From positions 12,952,716-13,016,715 of the forward strand of contig CP154954.1 in assembly GCA_039621445.1 (NCBI GenBank): 64,000 bases of DNA, written 5' to 3'. The notes beneath the pieces are model-generated. The model had not been told where the DNA came from and did no database searches. It worked only from the letters and a program-made list of their open reading frames with translations. The first letter of the stretch is position 1. Each line of letters opens with the position of its first letter. Shown here one piece after another: positions 1-11,751 of the stretch. The stretch is from Euglena gracilis. Its lineage: Eukaryota; Euglenida; Euglenophyceae; Euglenales. The position numbers and the translations under genes were made by a program.

Positions 1-1383
1 CGACGAGGAACGGTTGTATGCAAATGCAATACTGATTTTTTCATCATTTTCACAGTTTATGTAAACCGACATGAAAATGATCGGCCTTCAGAGATTATGT
101 TCCCACCCGTATGTGTTTCATTTCGGCTTTTCGGCTTTTTGCCATTTTTCTCACATTTTGCTTTTTCGCCGTTTTTCCGACAGCAAAAAAAAAGCTGTTT
201 CGCCGTTTTCACCGATGGCGAAGTGATTTTTTCGCCGTTTTGACAAATAGCCATTCTGAAAAAAATCGGATTCTGATGGGTGGGAACTTAAGTCATACAA
301 AATTGCGCATGGTGTGGAGACAAATTTTTTGTCACAGTACGTAATTTACCGAACAGGATGCATTATCTGAGACCGGAGTTTCTTCATTATGCAATAGTTT
401 GCAATAATCCAGTATTCACAGTGGTTGGTGTGCAAATGTGCGCGTGAATTGTATTTTGAAAAACAACGAGTTCCGGAATTCAAAGTTGCGCATCTGTGAT
501 ATTCCTGTTAACTGGATCAAAATACCGGCTTTTGTTGCTCTTGTTGCTGCATTTTTGCATTTGTGATGATGCCAGTTTTCCATGGACCTGAAACATGTCC
601 ACCCCCCCCATTCTGACGACCCAGTCGTAGAGGATAACGTACCGACGACCCCCGGGGGTTGTTGGCAGCCTGGTAGCTGCCAGAACGCCATCACCTGCAA
701 TTGTGTAACGTGACTGTTGCGAAATCCAGGGGACGAACGGCAGGGGCTTTTGAGGATTTACCATAAGCCTAGTGCCGCTGGTGGGCGTGGTCCGCGACGT
801 GCACTTGGTTAACCACCTACCAGAGGTCTCCGTTTGGAAATGGACCTGGACCTGAAAAACCTGGTTGTTGGGAAGAGGGTGTGATAGCTGGAGTTGTGCA
901 CACCCGAAGAAGCTAATGCCAGTGTTGGTTGGGGCGGTACCTGATGGGGTCTGTCTGAACTGGACCAGGTTTTGAATGGTGTTGAGCTCTTAATGGGACT
1001 TGCACGTAATGGACGGCCGAAAAGACTAGCATTGCAAATTTCCCATAAATTATTATTTACAAATTCCACACCTGCAATTTACTGTTACTTACAGTAATCT
1101 TTGAAAGGTTAAGAGGTCAGCGACCCCCTCCCATACCCCTACACCCTAGACACCCCTTTGCGACCGAAAACTGGAGGTTGGAGGGGGGTCCTCCCACCCC
1201 CCCCCTCCCCCGAGATTCCCATACAAGCCTGGGGGTGTTATTCGCTGCCACACTTTACGGATTGGGCCGGAGCCAAGGTCCACAATCTGGCTGAGGTGTC
1301 TCAAGATCAATCCGCTTTTAGTTGTAAAAATTTGATTTTTTTTGATCCTCAATCAAGTTTTGTGGGCAACAAAATTTTTTCTG
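1..1383. other. Non-coding sequence, no confident gene
   Basis: Low-complexity sequence. Positions 120-250 are built from words like CGCCGTTTT, and short C or G runs occur near 600, 650 and 1,190-1,210. Reading frames are short and do not look like protein. I see no copy of this stretch elsewhere in the window. Confidence 0.5.
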
Positions 1384-1475
1384 GACACCCAAAAATTTTT
1401 TGTGGTTCACCTGTGGACACCAAAAAAATTTTGTGGTTCACATGTGGACACCCCAAAAAATTGTGGTTCACATGT
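1384..1475. repeat. 31-bp minisatellite, three units
   Basis: Three head-to-tail units of about 29-32 bp start at 1,384, 1,416 and 1,447. Each runs from GACACC through an A/T run to GTGGTTCAC(C/A)TGTG. An inverted half unit (GTGAACCACAC) follows at about 1,480-1,491, so the end can fold back on the array. Confidence 0.85.
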
Positions 1476-2202
1476 CTTTTGTGAACCACACTAAATGTGA
1501 AGGGGCTCATCCCCGCGGCAAATTTGGGGCAGACTCCCGGCCCTTCCCGGGACTCCGGGCCCTTCTCTCCGCTGTGGACCATTTCCCCTCCAGTCTGCAA
1601 CGCCTTGATAAACACCCCAAACACACACTCCTTCCCTCCCATAAACCCCCATCATTTTCCCCTCCAGAAATCACCCAAACAAAATGTAAAACCCGAGATC
1701 TTTGGAGAACGAAGATGGACCGTTTATTCCTCCTCATTTCACCCGTCCTCATTCCTGCTGACGGTGACGAAAACCGAAATGCAACAGAAAAGAGATTTTC
1801 CCCCATTTTCATCCCCACACAAAAAAAATAAAATTCATTTGACCCCCACACCCCACACATGCTGCTTCAGAAAGTAAAAAGAAACTTGTTTTTGCCCCAC
1901 AGCCCGTGCAGAATTTTTCTGTGGTGGCGTTGAAAACATATTTTTGAGATTGTTTTTCATTTTCGTACACGACAGTTTAATGAACATTTTTTTTACAAAT
2001 TAATATTATTCCACTCCAGTTCAAAAAGTGTTTATTTCTTGAAGTGAATATTTCGGAACCTGTTTGTTTTATTGTCATATTCTGGCTTCCTTGGGCAGCT
2101 GTGCGTAACTGTGTGGACCAGCCATTCCATGTCAAAAACGATTATATGAGGCTCTGCGGACCCCCCTGGGGACCCTCCCCCCGGAGCCTTCCCAGAGGGC
2201 AG
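1476..2202. other. Unassigned stretch with one weak ORF
   Basis: A plus-strand frame of 143 codons covers 1,400-1,831. It begins inside the minisatellite and its middle is dominated by S, P and K, with a hydrophobic stretch near codon 110. I do not recognise it, and it is likely a chance frame in pyrimidine-rich DNA. The rest to 2,200 is AT-rich without signals. Confidence 0.3.
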
Positions 2203-4560
2203 CCCAAATCAGTGAAAAATGTTTGCTCGTGGCATTTCAAGTCAGTTTGGCACCCACCCACCCACGGTTGAAAATAGGCCAATGTGACTTTGGCCTTTAC
2301 ATTCCAGTGGGTGGCCATTCCCATGTTCTCCATTCCACATCACAGCCTCCGTCGCCATATAACCACCGTGCGGGCCATGTTTGCCGCATTCCTTTAGGTT
2401 ACTTAGGTTACATTTCCTGCTACAAGTTCACATGTGTTGCTGCTCTTTTCCAGTCACTCTCATTTTCTAACGTCTATTTTTGTCTCCTCCCATTCTCTTT
2501 CTGATTTCTTTGTTCTTTGTATTTTTTGTTGAATTATTTGAGTGCTAGAAAATAGGACAACCTCAGTGGTACGTGGGGAAAACCGCGATCCTTTTTGGAA
2601 GGACATTTGGAATGGCCAACACATATGCTTCCTTCGAAAAAATGATCCTGGTTGATTCTGGGTTTGTTCCATTGGAACTATCTGCTCCAGCATAGCGGGT
2701 GTGTTGCATGTGTCTCAATGAGACAGACAGTCAGACACTCAGGCAGAGAAAGAATATTGACACGAAGAATGAGAGGGAGGGGTGTGGCTGGTGGTTCTTC
2801 CTGGGACCCCTGGGGTCCCCTATTGGAGGCAGGATTTTGGCTAAAGAAAACCATGATTTGGCTTTAAAACTGGAAACTGAATGGATGTTCCTATTGCGAT
2901 CTCAGGGATACCTATTCTGATGTGAGCCACCTCGGACCCTCTGCGGAGTTATTTCGAGCCTCCGCGGAGGCTAGTTACCATTAGACCAACAAAAAGTCAG
3001 TATTCCATTTTTGCAGTAGACCCGCACCTTCTTACACCGTTTCCATATGCCGATTCGCACGCAGAAACACATTCATGGAAAACAGGCAGAGTCGATTTTC
3101 TTCGGATTGCAGAGTGGCTGACCCATTGTAGTGACTGATTGTAAAGTGTCTGACTGGTTTTTCAAAAAGACCCCCCGCTGGGGGTAAAAAATTCTATAGT
3201 CCAGAGAAGAGTCGAGAAGAACGGAAGTTCAGACAGCTCCGGTTTTCCCGGTGTTTATTTGATATATTTTGCAAGAACGAAAATATGTGCAATGAACCTG
3301 ATGGGTGCAATGGAGCAGCAGCACACCACGCCGCGGACCAGTTTCTTGGAGCCATTTTGCGAACCCACCCAGGTTACAGTGGACACCCCCCGCCCCGTGA
3401 CAGCTGACCTTCAACCTACCCACCAGTATCAGCCCACAAGACAAGGAGCCTGGCCTCTGATTCTGCAACATGTAATTCATATATGATGCCAATATCTCTC
3501 ATTTAATTTAGAGTGTTTGTTTCCTAGACATGAATGAATTGAAGCACAGACCAATATTTGACCAAATAATTTTCGTTGCCTCCTTCACCGTATTTTTGAC
3601 ATTTTTTTTCAACTGTATGTCAGGAATTGGGGCTCATACCAAAACAGAAAACTACGGACGATTACAGATTGCTGCGGATAAGCCCAAAACCCCAACTATG
3701 AATAATTAATGATAACTGCAGATAAGCCAATTTTTTTTTGATTGTTGAGGCCATTAGCCACTTTCCGCTGTTGCATCTGGTTTTGCTACTTTGCTACATT
3801 TGCTACTTTTTGGCTGCTTCTGGCTGCTTTTTTTTTTTGGCAATTCTGGCCTCCTTTAGCCCTTTGTTTTTCGTCACCTTTAGCCGTTTCTGACTGCTTT
3901 TGTTTGCATTTTGTCGTTTTGGCTGATTCTGACGGTTTTGGCCGCTTCCACTATTTTTTAGCCAACAGTTGGCCATTTCTGGCTGTTCCTGGCCGCTTTC
4001 ATCCATTTTGTGGCCATTTGGCTATTTTTGACCTGTATCAGCCTTTTGTGCCCCCTTTTTTAAAGGCCGCTTTGCTGCTTCTGGCTGTTTCTGGCAGCTA
4101 CTGGCTGACTTATTCATTTTTGGTAACATTTTGCTTTTTGTGAGCATTTCAGAGATATTAGGATCAGTCTTTCTGTTGGTTGCAGCCAATTCTGGGTGGA
4201 TGTCCCCAGTCAACGCAAGCGTCGTTGCAATTTCTGGATTATTTGCAAATAATTACAAATAACAACAAATGGCGCCCCATGATTCCATGATGGCACCCTC
4301 TGATTATCGTCCTAATGATCGCCTCTCAAGAGCGATGCAAGGCTTGCAGCTGTCATTCAGTCTCTACTAAGACCCCGCCAAGACCCCGTGCCCTGGTTGC
4401 TATTGCTGTGCCTACACCAGGTGCGAGCACCCATGACCCATGATCCGCATCTGTTCACTGCCCTCTTTGTTTGACGAGGTGCCTTTTCGCACTCCATGCA
4501 GGGCGTCGCTTAAGGAAGGGCACCTCATCTCCGGGTGGGAGGGTCCACCAGCCAGCTGCC
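2203..4560. repeat. Block R1, first copy of a duplicated segment
   Basis: The segment reappears in the same order and orientation at about 33,040-35,650, and its first 700 bp again at 63,340-64,000. Landmarks are the GGCACCCACCCACCCAC stretch (about 2,250), the CTCCGGTT...AATGAACCTGATGGGTGC stretch (3,235-3,305) and the GGTCCACCAGCCAGCTGCCT end (about 4,545). The copies differ by many substitutions and small indels. A CxxC-containing frame near 2,700 is open in the later copies but broken here. No gene is confident. Confidence 0.8.
3740..4140. repeat. Degenerate TTTTGGC / TTTCTGGCTGC short tandem repeat
   Basis: About 400 bp consist of loosely repeated 10-20 bp words such as TTTCTGGCTGCTTTTGGC. 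The R1' counterpart at 34,900-35,230 has the same texture, so the array existed before the block was duplicated. The long open frame across it (3,742-4,143) is F/L/A-rich low complexity, not a believable protein. Confidence 0.75.
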
Positions 4561-4589
4561 TTTGATTTTACAGTCCCAGCAAGAATCTT

Positions 4590-5880
4590 TTGAGGGACAC
4601 AAACGGACCAAATAAAGCAGGCAAGAATGGTCTGGAAAACTTTTGGCTTGCTAAATATTTGGGTGGAAAATCAAATGTTTTGCATAGTTGACTTTTTGTT
4701 TTCTTTTTTTTTGCAGCTTTGATTTTCTTTCGATCCAGTTCTGCCCCAGCAGCCTTTGTGCCTTTGTCCTGCTGCACCCCCCCACCCTGGTGGGTTTCTC
4801 AGGCGACGCCCTGTTTCCAAATTTGTGTTCTTGCAAGCTTCAGCTGCTTTCGAGACATTTAGCTCTTCCTGCCTCTCCTGATACTCCAACATGGCAACCG
4901 TCGGAATGTGTTCAACTCCCAGCCGAAGGGGTGGGGGTGGATGGGACCACCGCAGTGCATACCTCATCCCAGGGATCGAAAATGTGTTATGTGTGTTAAA
5001 TCACAGGATACACCCAGTCAGCGTTCGATTTCTGATTAGCTATTTTTTTTGGATCTGATCCTTTTTGAATTTTTTCTGAATCTTTTCTGAACATTTTTAA
5101 ACTCTTTCCTTCTTATTTTGGGTATTTCCAAGCCTTTCTGTGATTATCAAGAACTCGTGGCGCACTTTTTTTCCTCCGCCCAGGTTCTGGGGGAAACAAG
5201 TCTGGTAATTGGCTGGTTTGACATCACAGTTCTTTTGGGACGTGTTTTACTCTTATCACGGCAATATATCTTATGGTATTATCAGCAGGAAATTACTCAA
5301 ACATCCAGGATACCCCCAAATGAACACGAAAAAAAATTATATTACACGTATTATACACACAATTTAATCATATTGATATTATACATCAACAATATATTGT
5401 CAGAATAATTTTCTGATAACAGAACTCGGCAGGATAAGTGATGTAACAACTCGTTTATTTTCTTCTGATTTGCATAACCACATCCCATTTCTTGGGGGTC
5501 CTGATTAGGTTTTACTCTCCTCGTTCTTTTGCGCCACACCGATATACCGTCATGCCACAGTTTAGGGGGGGGGTGGCGCTCCCCGGCTCTTGGACCTCCT
5601 GCCTGGCCTTGAGTCCAACGCTGGGTTGGCTGCCTTGGAAGCCCCCCAAACAGTCAAATGCGCTCACCGTTGCCGTCCCAGCCAGACGGGTGTCTTGTGT
5701 GAAAAACACATTTATTCCGGCTGACCGCTTTCTGGCCCACCCAAATCCCCACCATCAGAAGCGCACCAATGGGGCACCACTGGACCACACTCTGCACAAC
5801 ATTCTTGCCGAAAAAGGCAGCTTTTCCTGGTTGACGTGTGTGTCTCTGTGGTTGATTTGTCAATTCATGCAACTGAAGAC
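4590..5880. repeat. Block R2, first copy
   Basis: Three parts recur separately downstream. 4,590-5,010 matches 36,700-37,110. 5,110-5,290 matches 37,180-37,310 and 40,720-40,940. 5,440-5,880 matches 41,030-41,430 directly and 38,590-39,075 in inverted orientation. A frame at 5,492-5,887 is open for 131 codons, but the homologous copies are read open in a different frame, so conserved coding is not supported. Confidence 0.75.
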
Positions 5881-6009
5881 CTTCTGAAAATGAAGATATG
5901 TTGGCATGGATTTAAGCGGGTGCGCAGTATTCTCTTCTGGTCCAATGCGATCTTTTTGGATACGATGGCTCCATAAATTTGTACGTATTTTATTTTGCTT
6001 TTTGCTAAT

Positions 6010-6260
6010 AAAAAAGGTCAAGAGACCAAAAATGAAAATTATGCGCCAATAAAAAATTCAATATGATGATGAAAAGGGGTAACACATTCCTAAAAATGTC
6101 TGAAATTCGACTTGAATTTTTAAAAGCAGCTTGTGTACATTGTGCTAGCTCGCAACAAATGACTGGCCAGAAGTGGCAAAAATGATCAAATAGTGACCCT
6201 GAAACGGTGAAAAATGGCCCCAGTAATGAATTAAAAGTCAAATGCCGAAATGGCCTCCCT
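6010..6260. repeat. Segment inverted in the second 30-kb unit
   Basis: The reverse complement of this AT-rich stretch aligns with about 38,290-38,530. Shared landmarks are GTGTTACCC, CATCATCAT and the TGGCCACTT / CTGGCCAG words. It belongs to the part of the unit that is inverted in copy 2. No coding signal. Confidence 0.6.
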
Positions 6261-6377
6261 TCGGAGCTTGCCACCACCCCGCCCCTCCTTCCATGCAAAC
6301 TTGGCCCCCCTAAAGCTTGGCCTTCCTATTTTTAAGGTTTTTGGTTTATTTTGCCTCTGGCCCACCACATTTCTAAA

Positions 6378-6552
6378 CCCCCCCCCATGCCCAATGAATG
6401 CCATTGCCCAATGAACAGGGGCTGTTCGGACCGTTTAGATCGTCACCATAATCCTTATCTACACAGAAATCGTACCCCGATGCCCAATGAACGCCCCCCT
6501 GTTCGAACCGTCTAGAATGTCACCTTAGTGTTCACTGGGCGTGGGGGGGGGG
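6378..6552. repeat. Foldback structure with an internal direct repeat
   Basis: A left arm of nine C followed by ATGCCCAATGAA (6,378-6,398) faces an imperfect inverted right arm TTCACTGGGCG plus a G run (6,531-6,552). Inside, a roughly 90-bp unit is repeated directly: GCCCAATGAAC, CTGTTCG(G/A)ACCGT(T/C)TAGA and TCACC occur at about 6,405-6,455 and 6,482-6,523. It may be a mobile foldback element; no target duplication is evident. Confidence 0.6.
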
Positions 6553-7369
6553 AGGTACAAACACAAAGGTACAAATTTGGCCCCCTAAGGTTGTCCCCCC
6601 CCCCGCCTTGCCTTCCATCGTGGCCCGGGTCAAGCGGCCTGGCCTGGCCGATGGCCCGGCGGCCCGGCTCAGCACAGTCCGGGAAGCCCAAAAAGATGAT
6701 TTCGGTATATAAAAAAAACAACTTTTTTTTGTCGACATCTTTGACCCGTAAATTTATTTCGACATTTTTAACCGGGAAATGACCCAAAACTCAAGCAGCC
6801 GGATTTGCATTTAAGCTTTTTCGTGTTGGTTTGTGCATTTGCGCAAATTACCTAATTAATTTTTTTTCCGGTTGTGTGGCTCCAGGGGGTTTGAAAACAC
6901 GGCAACAAGAGGTGCAAAAAATGAGCAAAGTTCTGTTTTTGGCGGTGTGACCCCTGTTACTTTGGGGGGAAATGGTGTTTTTGGGGCTCCGAAAATTGGC
7001 TCGGAATTTCGAAAACCCCGGGACCTTCCCCCCCGGGAGTGGAAAAAAAACACAAAAAAAAAAGCGGCACAGGATCTTTGCTGCCCTTTTTGCTCTTTTT
7101 TGTTGTTTCCCCCGGTGAACCCGATCTGCCGGCGCTGTGTGTCCTGGGTGATTGCAGAACTGTTTTTCTTGCGGCGCCTTGGTGTGGTGTTTTTGGGGAG
7201 TTTGGTAAAGCGCAGGGAGGAAGTGCCGGGGTGTGTGGGTGTGGTGTGACCAAGCCGGCAGGAAGGACATAGGGTAAGTAAGACAAGTGCGGGGTGTTTG
7301 GCAAAGGGTGCGCAGAGGGGAAGAAATAGGGTGCACAGTGAATGAAAGGGACGGGTGTCGCCCACCCAA
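6553..7369. other. Unassigned stretch, overlapping low-complexity frames
   Basis: Several frames are open on both strands at 6,848-7,369 (up to 173 codons, minus). This is what few stop codons in C/G-run DNA would produce. The longest minus frames are rich in P, T and H and show no domain I know. I do not call a gene. Confidence 0.4.
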
Positions 7370-7450
7370 TTTATACTATAAAATATATATAATTATATTA
7401 TACAGTATTATATTATAGTAATTATATTATATAATTAATAATTATATAAT
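7370..7450. repeat. AT-rich satellite-like tract
   Basis: About 80 bp of almost pure A/T built from TTATA and ATTATAT words. It directly abuts the left end of the inverted-repeat element at 7,451. Confidence 0.8.
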
Positions 7451-7916
7451 AGGGAATTTCTTAAGCCAGAGGGTCCCTACCCCCTCGGGGGGGGGGTCCA
7501 GCCAGCCAGCCAGCTCAAATCCAGCCAGCAGTCCAAATTTGGGCTGGGATCCCCCCACCCCGGGGGTCGACTGAAATAAAGTCGGGTCCAGCCCGGCCGG
7601 AGGCCGGGCCAGCCGGCCGCAGGCTGTCCAGCCAATTGGGCGGCCCAGTTCAACTATCCATGCATTTTTCCCCCTCATCAAAGCTTCCTCCATCGCAGCC
7701 CCCCAGCCTTGAGCTGGCTCTATCCATCAAATTGTCGAAAACGGGAAAACTTTGTTAGAAATTTTTGTTTTTAACCGACCCAGCACAGCCCAGACCCCTC
7801 CAGCCCCGGACCCCCCCCCCGGGGGGTCCAGCCAGCAGCTCATTTCCAGCCAGCAGCCTTTTTGCCAGCCGGAGGCTGGACCCCCCCCCCCCGGGGGGGT
7901 CCTTAAGAAATTCCCT
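7451..7916. mobile_element. Putative non-autonomous element with 15-bp terminal inverted repeats
   Basis: The ends are perfect inverted repeats, AGGGAATTTCTTAAG (7,451-7,465) and CTTAAGAAATTCCCT (7,902-7,916). The right end is followed by G, making the hAT-like terminus CAGGG when read inward. The 466-bp interior contains no transposase frame. It consists of C and G runs and repeated GGTCCAGCCAGC words at about 7,490 and 7,825. No 8-bp target duplication is visible, possibly because the left flank is an unstable AT tract. Its texture matches the better supported MITEs at 15,660 and 28,354. Confidence 0.65.
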
Positions 7917-7946
7917 GATCTGCACAGCCCGGCAGAAGAAGCCCAA

Positions 7947-8048
7947 CCCTTGAAGGATAAAATTGTGTTTATGGGCGCAAATGCGCACCAACATGATTAT
8001 GTTGGTGCGCTCATTTGCGCTTATAAGCACAATTTTGTCTTTCAAGGG
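7947..8048. repeat. 102-bp near-perfect palindrome
   Basis: The arms (about 48 and 50 nt) start CCCTTGAAGGATAAAATTGT and end ACAATTTTGTCTTTCAAGGG, meeting at a centre near 7,997 (ACATGATTATGT). Only a few mismatches interrupt the pairing. A diverged relative lies at 17,850-17,926, and the flank 8,049-8,150 is also shared with 17,927-18,035, so the palindrome is part of a larger repeat. Confidence 0.8.
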
Positions 8049-8159
8049 ATGAGGTTTAGTGCCCATGACGCCGTTGATGAACGGTGTGACAAAGGGGCCG
8101 TGACACCGCAGATCAGCGGGCCATCCAGAAACATAATTTCGTGGGCCGCCTAAGAAAAA

Positions 8160-8880
8160 GCATGGGGTTCGGGCTCAGAACAGGTCGAAAAAACACTCAT
8201 TTTCTGCTCGAGAACAGTTTTTTCTGGGTCCAGGAGGCCAAAAAAATACATGGATTTAGGCAGAATAAATTTTCGCTTTTTTTTCGACTTCCTGGGCCCA
8301 AGAGTCCGAAGGAAGCCTGCCGCGCTATTTTGGGCCGTAAATGGCCATATCTCGGGCTTGGCAGGGAGTTACGGGAAAATCAAAATGCCATTAGGTAGGG
8401 TGTTCCAAGGGCTTCAATTTAGGTCTCCGGGCCTTTATGATTTTGTTTCATTTCCGAGATATTTTAGAAACATCAATTTTTGACCTCTAAAATAGCCCAA
8501 AATGGCCCCAGAAACGTGCCAAAATTCATTAAAAAATGGCTGTAACTCGGACTACACGAAGATTTGGGGGAAAAGGAAAGCAACGTTGGGTGGGGCATTC
8601 CCAGGTTTGCTCTCCGGATTTTTCCTTTGATTTTGCTTCATTGTCCAGATATTTTGGAAATATCGATTATTTTGACCTCAAAAACCGTCCCAAAAAAACC
8701 CAAAATGGCTGTTTTGGGCCGCAAAAGCGCGCCGGAACACGGGCCAGGTGTCTCAGCAGCCAAAACGGCGAACGGAGGGTGATAGAGGTCCTCCAGGGGT
8801 ACATTTCTTCTGACCGACACTTCCGGAAATTATATTTTCTCGAGATATTTTCGAAAGTCGATTTATGACCGAAAATCCCC
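8160..8880. repeat. Degenerate tandem repeat of roughly 190 bp
   Basis: The motif GAGATATTTT-N-GAAA-N-ATC followed by GACC(T) appears at about 8,455-8,485, 8,645-8,680 and 8,840-8,870, with similar sequence between occurrences (CAAAATGGC, TCTCCGG). Unit spacing is about 190 bp and conservation is low. No gene is evident. Confidence 0.55.
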
Positions 8881-9279
8881 CCCCCCCGGCAAAATGGCAG
8901 AGTTGAAAATGGGGGGTTGACGAACCCCCACCCTTCGCGGGTGAATAACTCGGGGTCACACAAAGGTGATTCGAAAACTAGAAATCCAGTCTCTCGTGAC
9001 TGAAAAAAAGTTTTTCCGGGAACCGGGCCAAGGTCATGGTGATAATCTGCGGTTTTCATAACCATCCCAGGAGGGGGGAGGGTCTTTATACACCCCTTTT
9101 TCCTGGGTGGCAAGCTTCGCTTTTACTCTAAAGGGATAAGAGCTCAGCGAAAAATGAGACCGCACCACCCTCACCGTGGGCCGATCGACAGGGGGGGATT
9201 TGATATTTGCAATTCTTCCATTATTTCTGTAACATTTTTTTCCGGCAATCTTCCCTCCATTTTTTACATTTCCACAATG
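8881..9279. other. Unassigned stretch
   Basis: Contains a C run at 8,878-8,886 and a CCCCCACCC stretch. A minus frame is open over 8,667-9,113, but its composition follows the tandem repeat and homopolymers. Nothing recognisable. Confidence 0.4.
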
Positions 9280-9830
9280 GGTTTTAGCCATTCTTTGAAC
9301 GTTCCACAAGGGAACAGAGGTGATTTTTTGTTGTCATGTTGCAGATTGGGAAGTAATTTCGATTAGAAAAACTCACAATCCATTTTATCAGAGACCAAAC
9401 GTTTCAGCTGTTTTTTTGCCGTTTTTTTTGGGGGGGGGGGATTTTTCACCAAATCAATTCCATATTTCCAGAGTCAGCATGTTCCCAAAATTCCAAAAGT
9501 CGTGTTTTTTTTTTGGACCTCTTTGGTGGAAAGATGCGAATTGCAGCTCAAAAGTTCCATATATGTTGCAAAATGACCAAATTTGTGCAAAAAAATTTTT
9601 ATGCTCTCTCCAGCAGAAGTGTATTCATTCCTAAAACCACAATTTCCACAATTTTTTGCGCAATTTTTCCGCAAGTCCAGCACTTTTTCAGCAATTTTTC
9701 CGAAGGTCTCCGATATCAATTCCCCTTCTCTCTTAACTCCTCAAAAAAGCAAGTCTCTTTTTTTTCAGAAAATATTTTTCCCTCCCCCTGATGCTTCGCA
9801 CCAGGCGTCTTATTTGGGTGCCTTATTTTT
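9280..9830. repeat. Repeat shared with 37,320-37,740 (inverted) and 39,080-39,200 / 41,490-41,660 (direct)
   Basis: 9,280-9,600 is found as its reverse complement at 37,320-37,740; landmarks are GAACGTTCCACAAGGGAAC and CCAAATCAATTCCATATTTC. 9,600-9,830, with CCAGCAGAAGTGTA, CCACAATTTCC and TTTTTCCGCAA, is repeated directly at 39,085 and 41,500. Non-coding. Confidence 0.65.
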
Positions 9831-10548
9831 TTAATTTTTTCTCAATCGCAGCGTTGGTTTTGTACAGGGGGTTCCAGACCACCCCCCTCCCTTCTTCAGA
9901 CTGATGGGGGGTTGGAACCCCCAGGAACCAAAAACACTTTTTTGTTCTCCGGCTTTGCGCCGGAACACATGATTTTTTTCCTGAACATTTTGCTTATTTT
10001 TCAAAAAATCAAAAAATGTTGTTTTTGGGCCTTTCTCAAGTCCAATTCTACAGCGCTTTGTTTTTTTCCCAGGAGAGAGTCCAACACCGTCCCCCTCCAG
10101 GAGGTCCGGACCAGCCCCCCCCCCCCTGCCCGCTCATTTCATAACCTGGTTGAACCCCCTCCTTGTCAGAGACAAAAAAATATTTTAGTGACCGCCTCCC
10201 TGGTCAGAGACTGGGGGGTCGACTGCAGCTAGTCCAAACTTGGCTTGGACCCCCTGGGGGAGGGTCCGCTTGCAGGCTAGTGGTGTGCAAGTGACTGGCA
10301 GGAAGCACCGGAAAAAATTTTGTCCCCCCAAAGCCTGCCAAAAATGCCCGTTTTTTGGAATGTTTTTTTTGTACAAAACAAACCGAAAAAAAATCTCACC
10401 GAACACCCATTTTTGCCTGGGCGTGCAGCCTGTTTTTACCAGTTGGGGGGCCTGGGGGACCCGGACCCCGAACCGTTCAGGAGAGAGAAGTGGTGGATTT
10501 TCCAGTGGCAGGTTTTCAAAGCCCCTCGGGATCCCAAGCCTGGGTTTG

Positions 10549-10600
10549 CATGTGTGTATGTGCGTGTTTATGTTTGTGTATGTTTGTGTGTTTGGTTTTT
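10549..10600. repeat. GT-rich microsatellite in R3a
   Basis: Imperfect GTGT/GTTT tract. The equivalent position is also GT-rich in the other R3 copies (14,836-14,882; 39,628-39,672; 42,325-42,395). Confidence 0.8.
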
Positions 10601-11751
10601 GATTACCGGTCTTGATTTGCATTGCAAATTGTCCCATCGTGCTGATTTTTCGCATTGGCACTCGATTGACTCCACTGGTCCTGAACCTTTACACCTGCAA
10701 TCTGACTAAGTTTTTCAAAATTTATTCGTTCTGCCCTGCTTGCTATATATGCTACCTGCTTGCTGGAATACAGTAAGAGAGCACTTTCTTCCTTCTCACC
10801 TCATTCGTTGCACTGCGACCAGTTTGACCGTGCCACACCTTTGCCTGTGGTAAGTGTGAGGGTGCTTGTTTTAGTGGGCGTGTGTGCAGTGTCAACTGAA
10901 CTGTGCTCAAACCCTCCACTCCACTGGTGAGAGTGTGATGGAAAACTGCTTTTTGCTTTTTTTTCCTTGTCTGGCTCCTTGTCTTTTGAAAAGGTGATGT
11001 TTTTGGAGTTTTCCATTTTTTGAGTGGGTCCCACGGGACCCCCCCCCGGGTACCCCCCCCCCCAGGGGATGGGTGGGTTGATGGCCCTCCCCTCCCTCCC
11101 GGTTTTTAAAAAACCCCTGCATCCAGGCCATTTCGCATTCCCCGTTCGAAAGTGGTTAACCAACGATGGGGGGTCGGGCGTGAACCAGCAGTGCTTGACG
11201 GACAAGATATCGGAAGATTTGGCACAATGCTGCACTACGTTTTCATGGCATGCTCCCTTTCTAACCCATTGTGGAACCATGCAATGTGCTGAAGCGTCCC
11301 CCACTGGCTGTATCATTTGTTGAAGGTTGCAGCCTAATTTTTTTGAGTTGGATTGGACATTGTGAATTGGTCCATGTGAATAAGAATCTCAACTGCACCA
11401 GAACCCCCCAAATGTTCTGCTTCCCCAATTTTAATATTTTTGGTGGGATTTCAAGATCCACAGGGGGGGGCGGGGATTTACATTTTGGTGGGGGATGTCG
11501 TCAGTGATCTGGGTGAACAACACAAAATTTGTTTACACGCTATTTTCCCCAAATAATGGACATTTTTTTGTCCAAATTTGACATTTTCTGGTGAAACTGA
11601 TTATGTGCACCCAAAACTTTTCTGCTTTCTCCTGAATGGCACCATTGGCGGGCTTTGTGTTTGGGGCACCTGGGGGGTTTGCAATATTTTTGTGAACAAC
11701 ATCTTGAATTTCTGGGACAGGGACGCGCTTGGCTTTCGGAAGTTGAAAGTA

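Noticed and set aside
2925-2990. tRNA-like signal on the minus strand (TGGTCTAATGGTA resembles an A box, GGGTCCGAGG weakly a B box)
   Set aside because: The region between is a perfect 16-bp palindrome AGCCTCCGCGGAGGCT that leaves no anticodon loop, and acceptor and T stems do not pair. Not a tRNA.
3742-4143. 133-codon ORF rich in F, L and A that looks like a membrane protein
   Set aside because: It is a direct translation of the TTTTGGC / TTTCTGGCTGC short repeat, and the second copy is not open in the same frame.
6848-7369. Three overlapping minus ORFs of 115-173 codons
   Set aside because: All three frames are open at once because C/G-run DNA has few stops. No protein-like composition or conserved copy.
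7970-7998. Recurrent GCGCAAATGCGCA-like words across the window as a regulatory motif
   Set aside because: TGCGCA occurs about as often as expected by chance for a 6-bp palindrome in 64 kb, and its positions are not tied to genes.
10355-10615. Repeated ORFs ending in CVCVCV runs in every R3 copy
   Set aside because: They read through GT microsatellites and are not kept in the same phase between copies.
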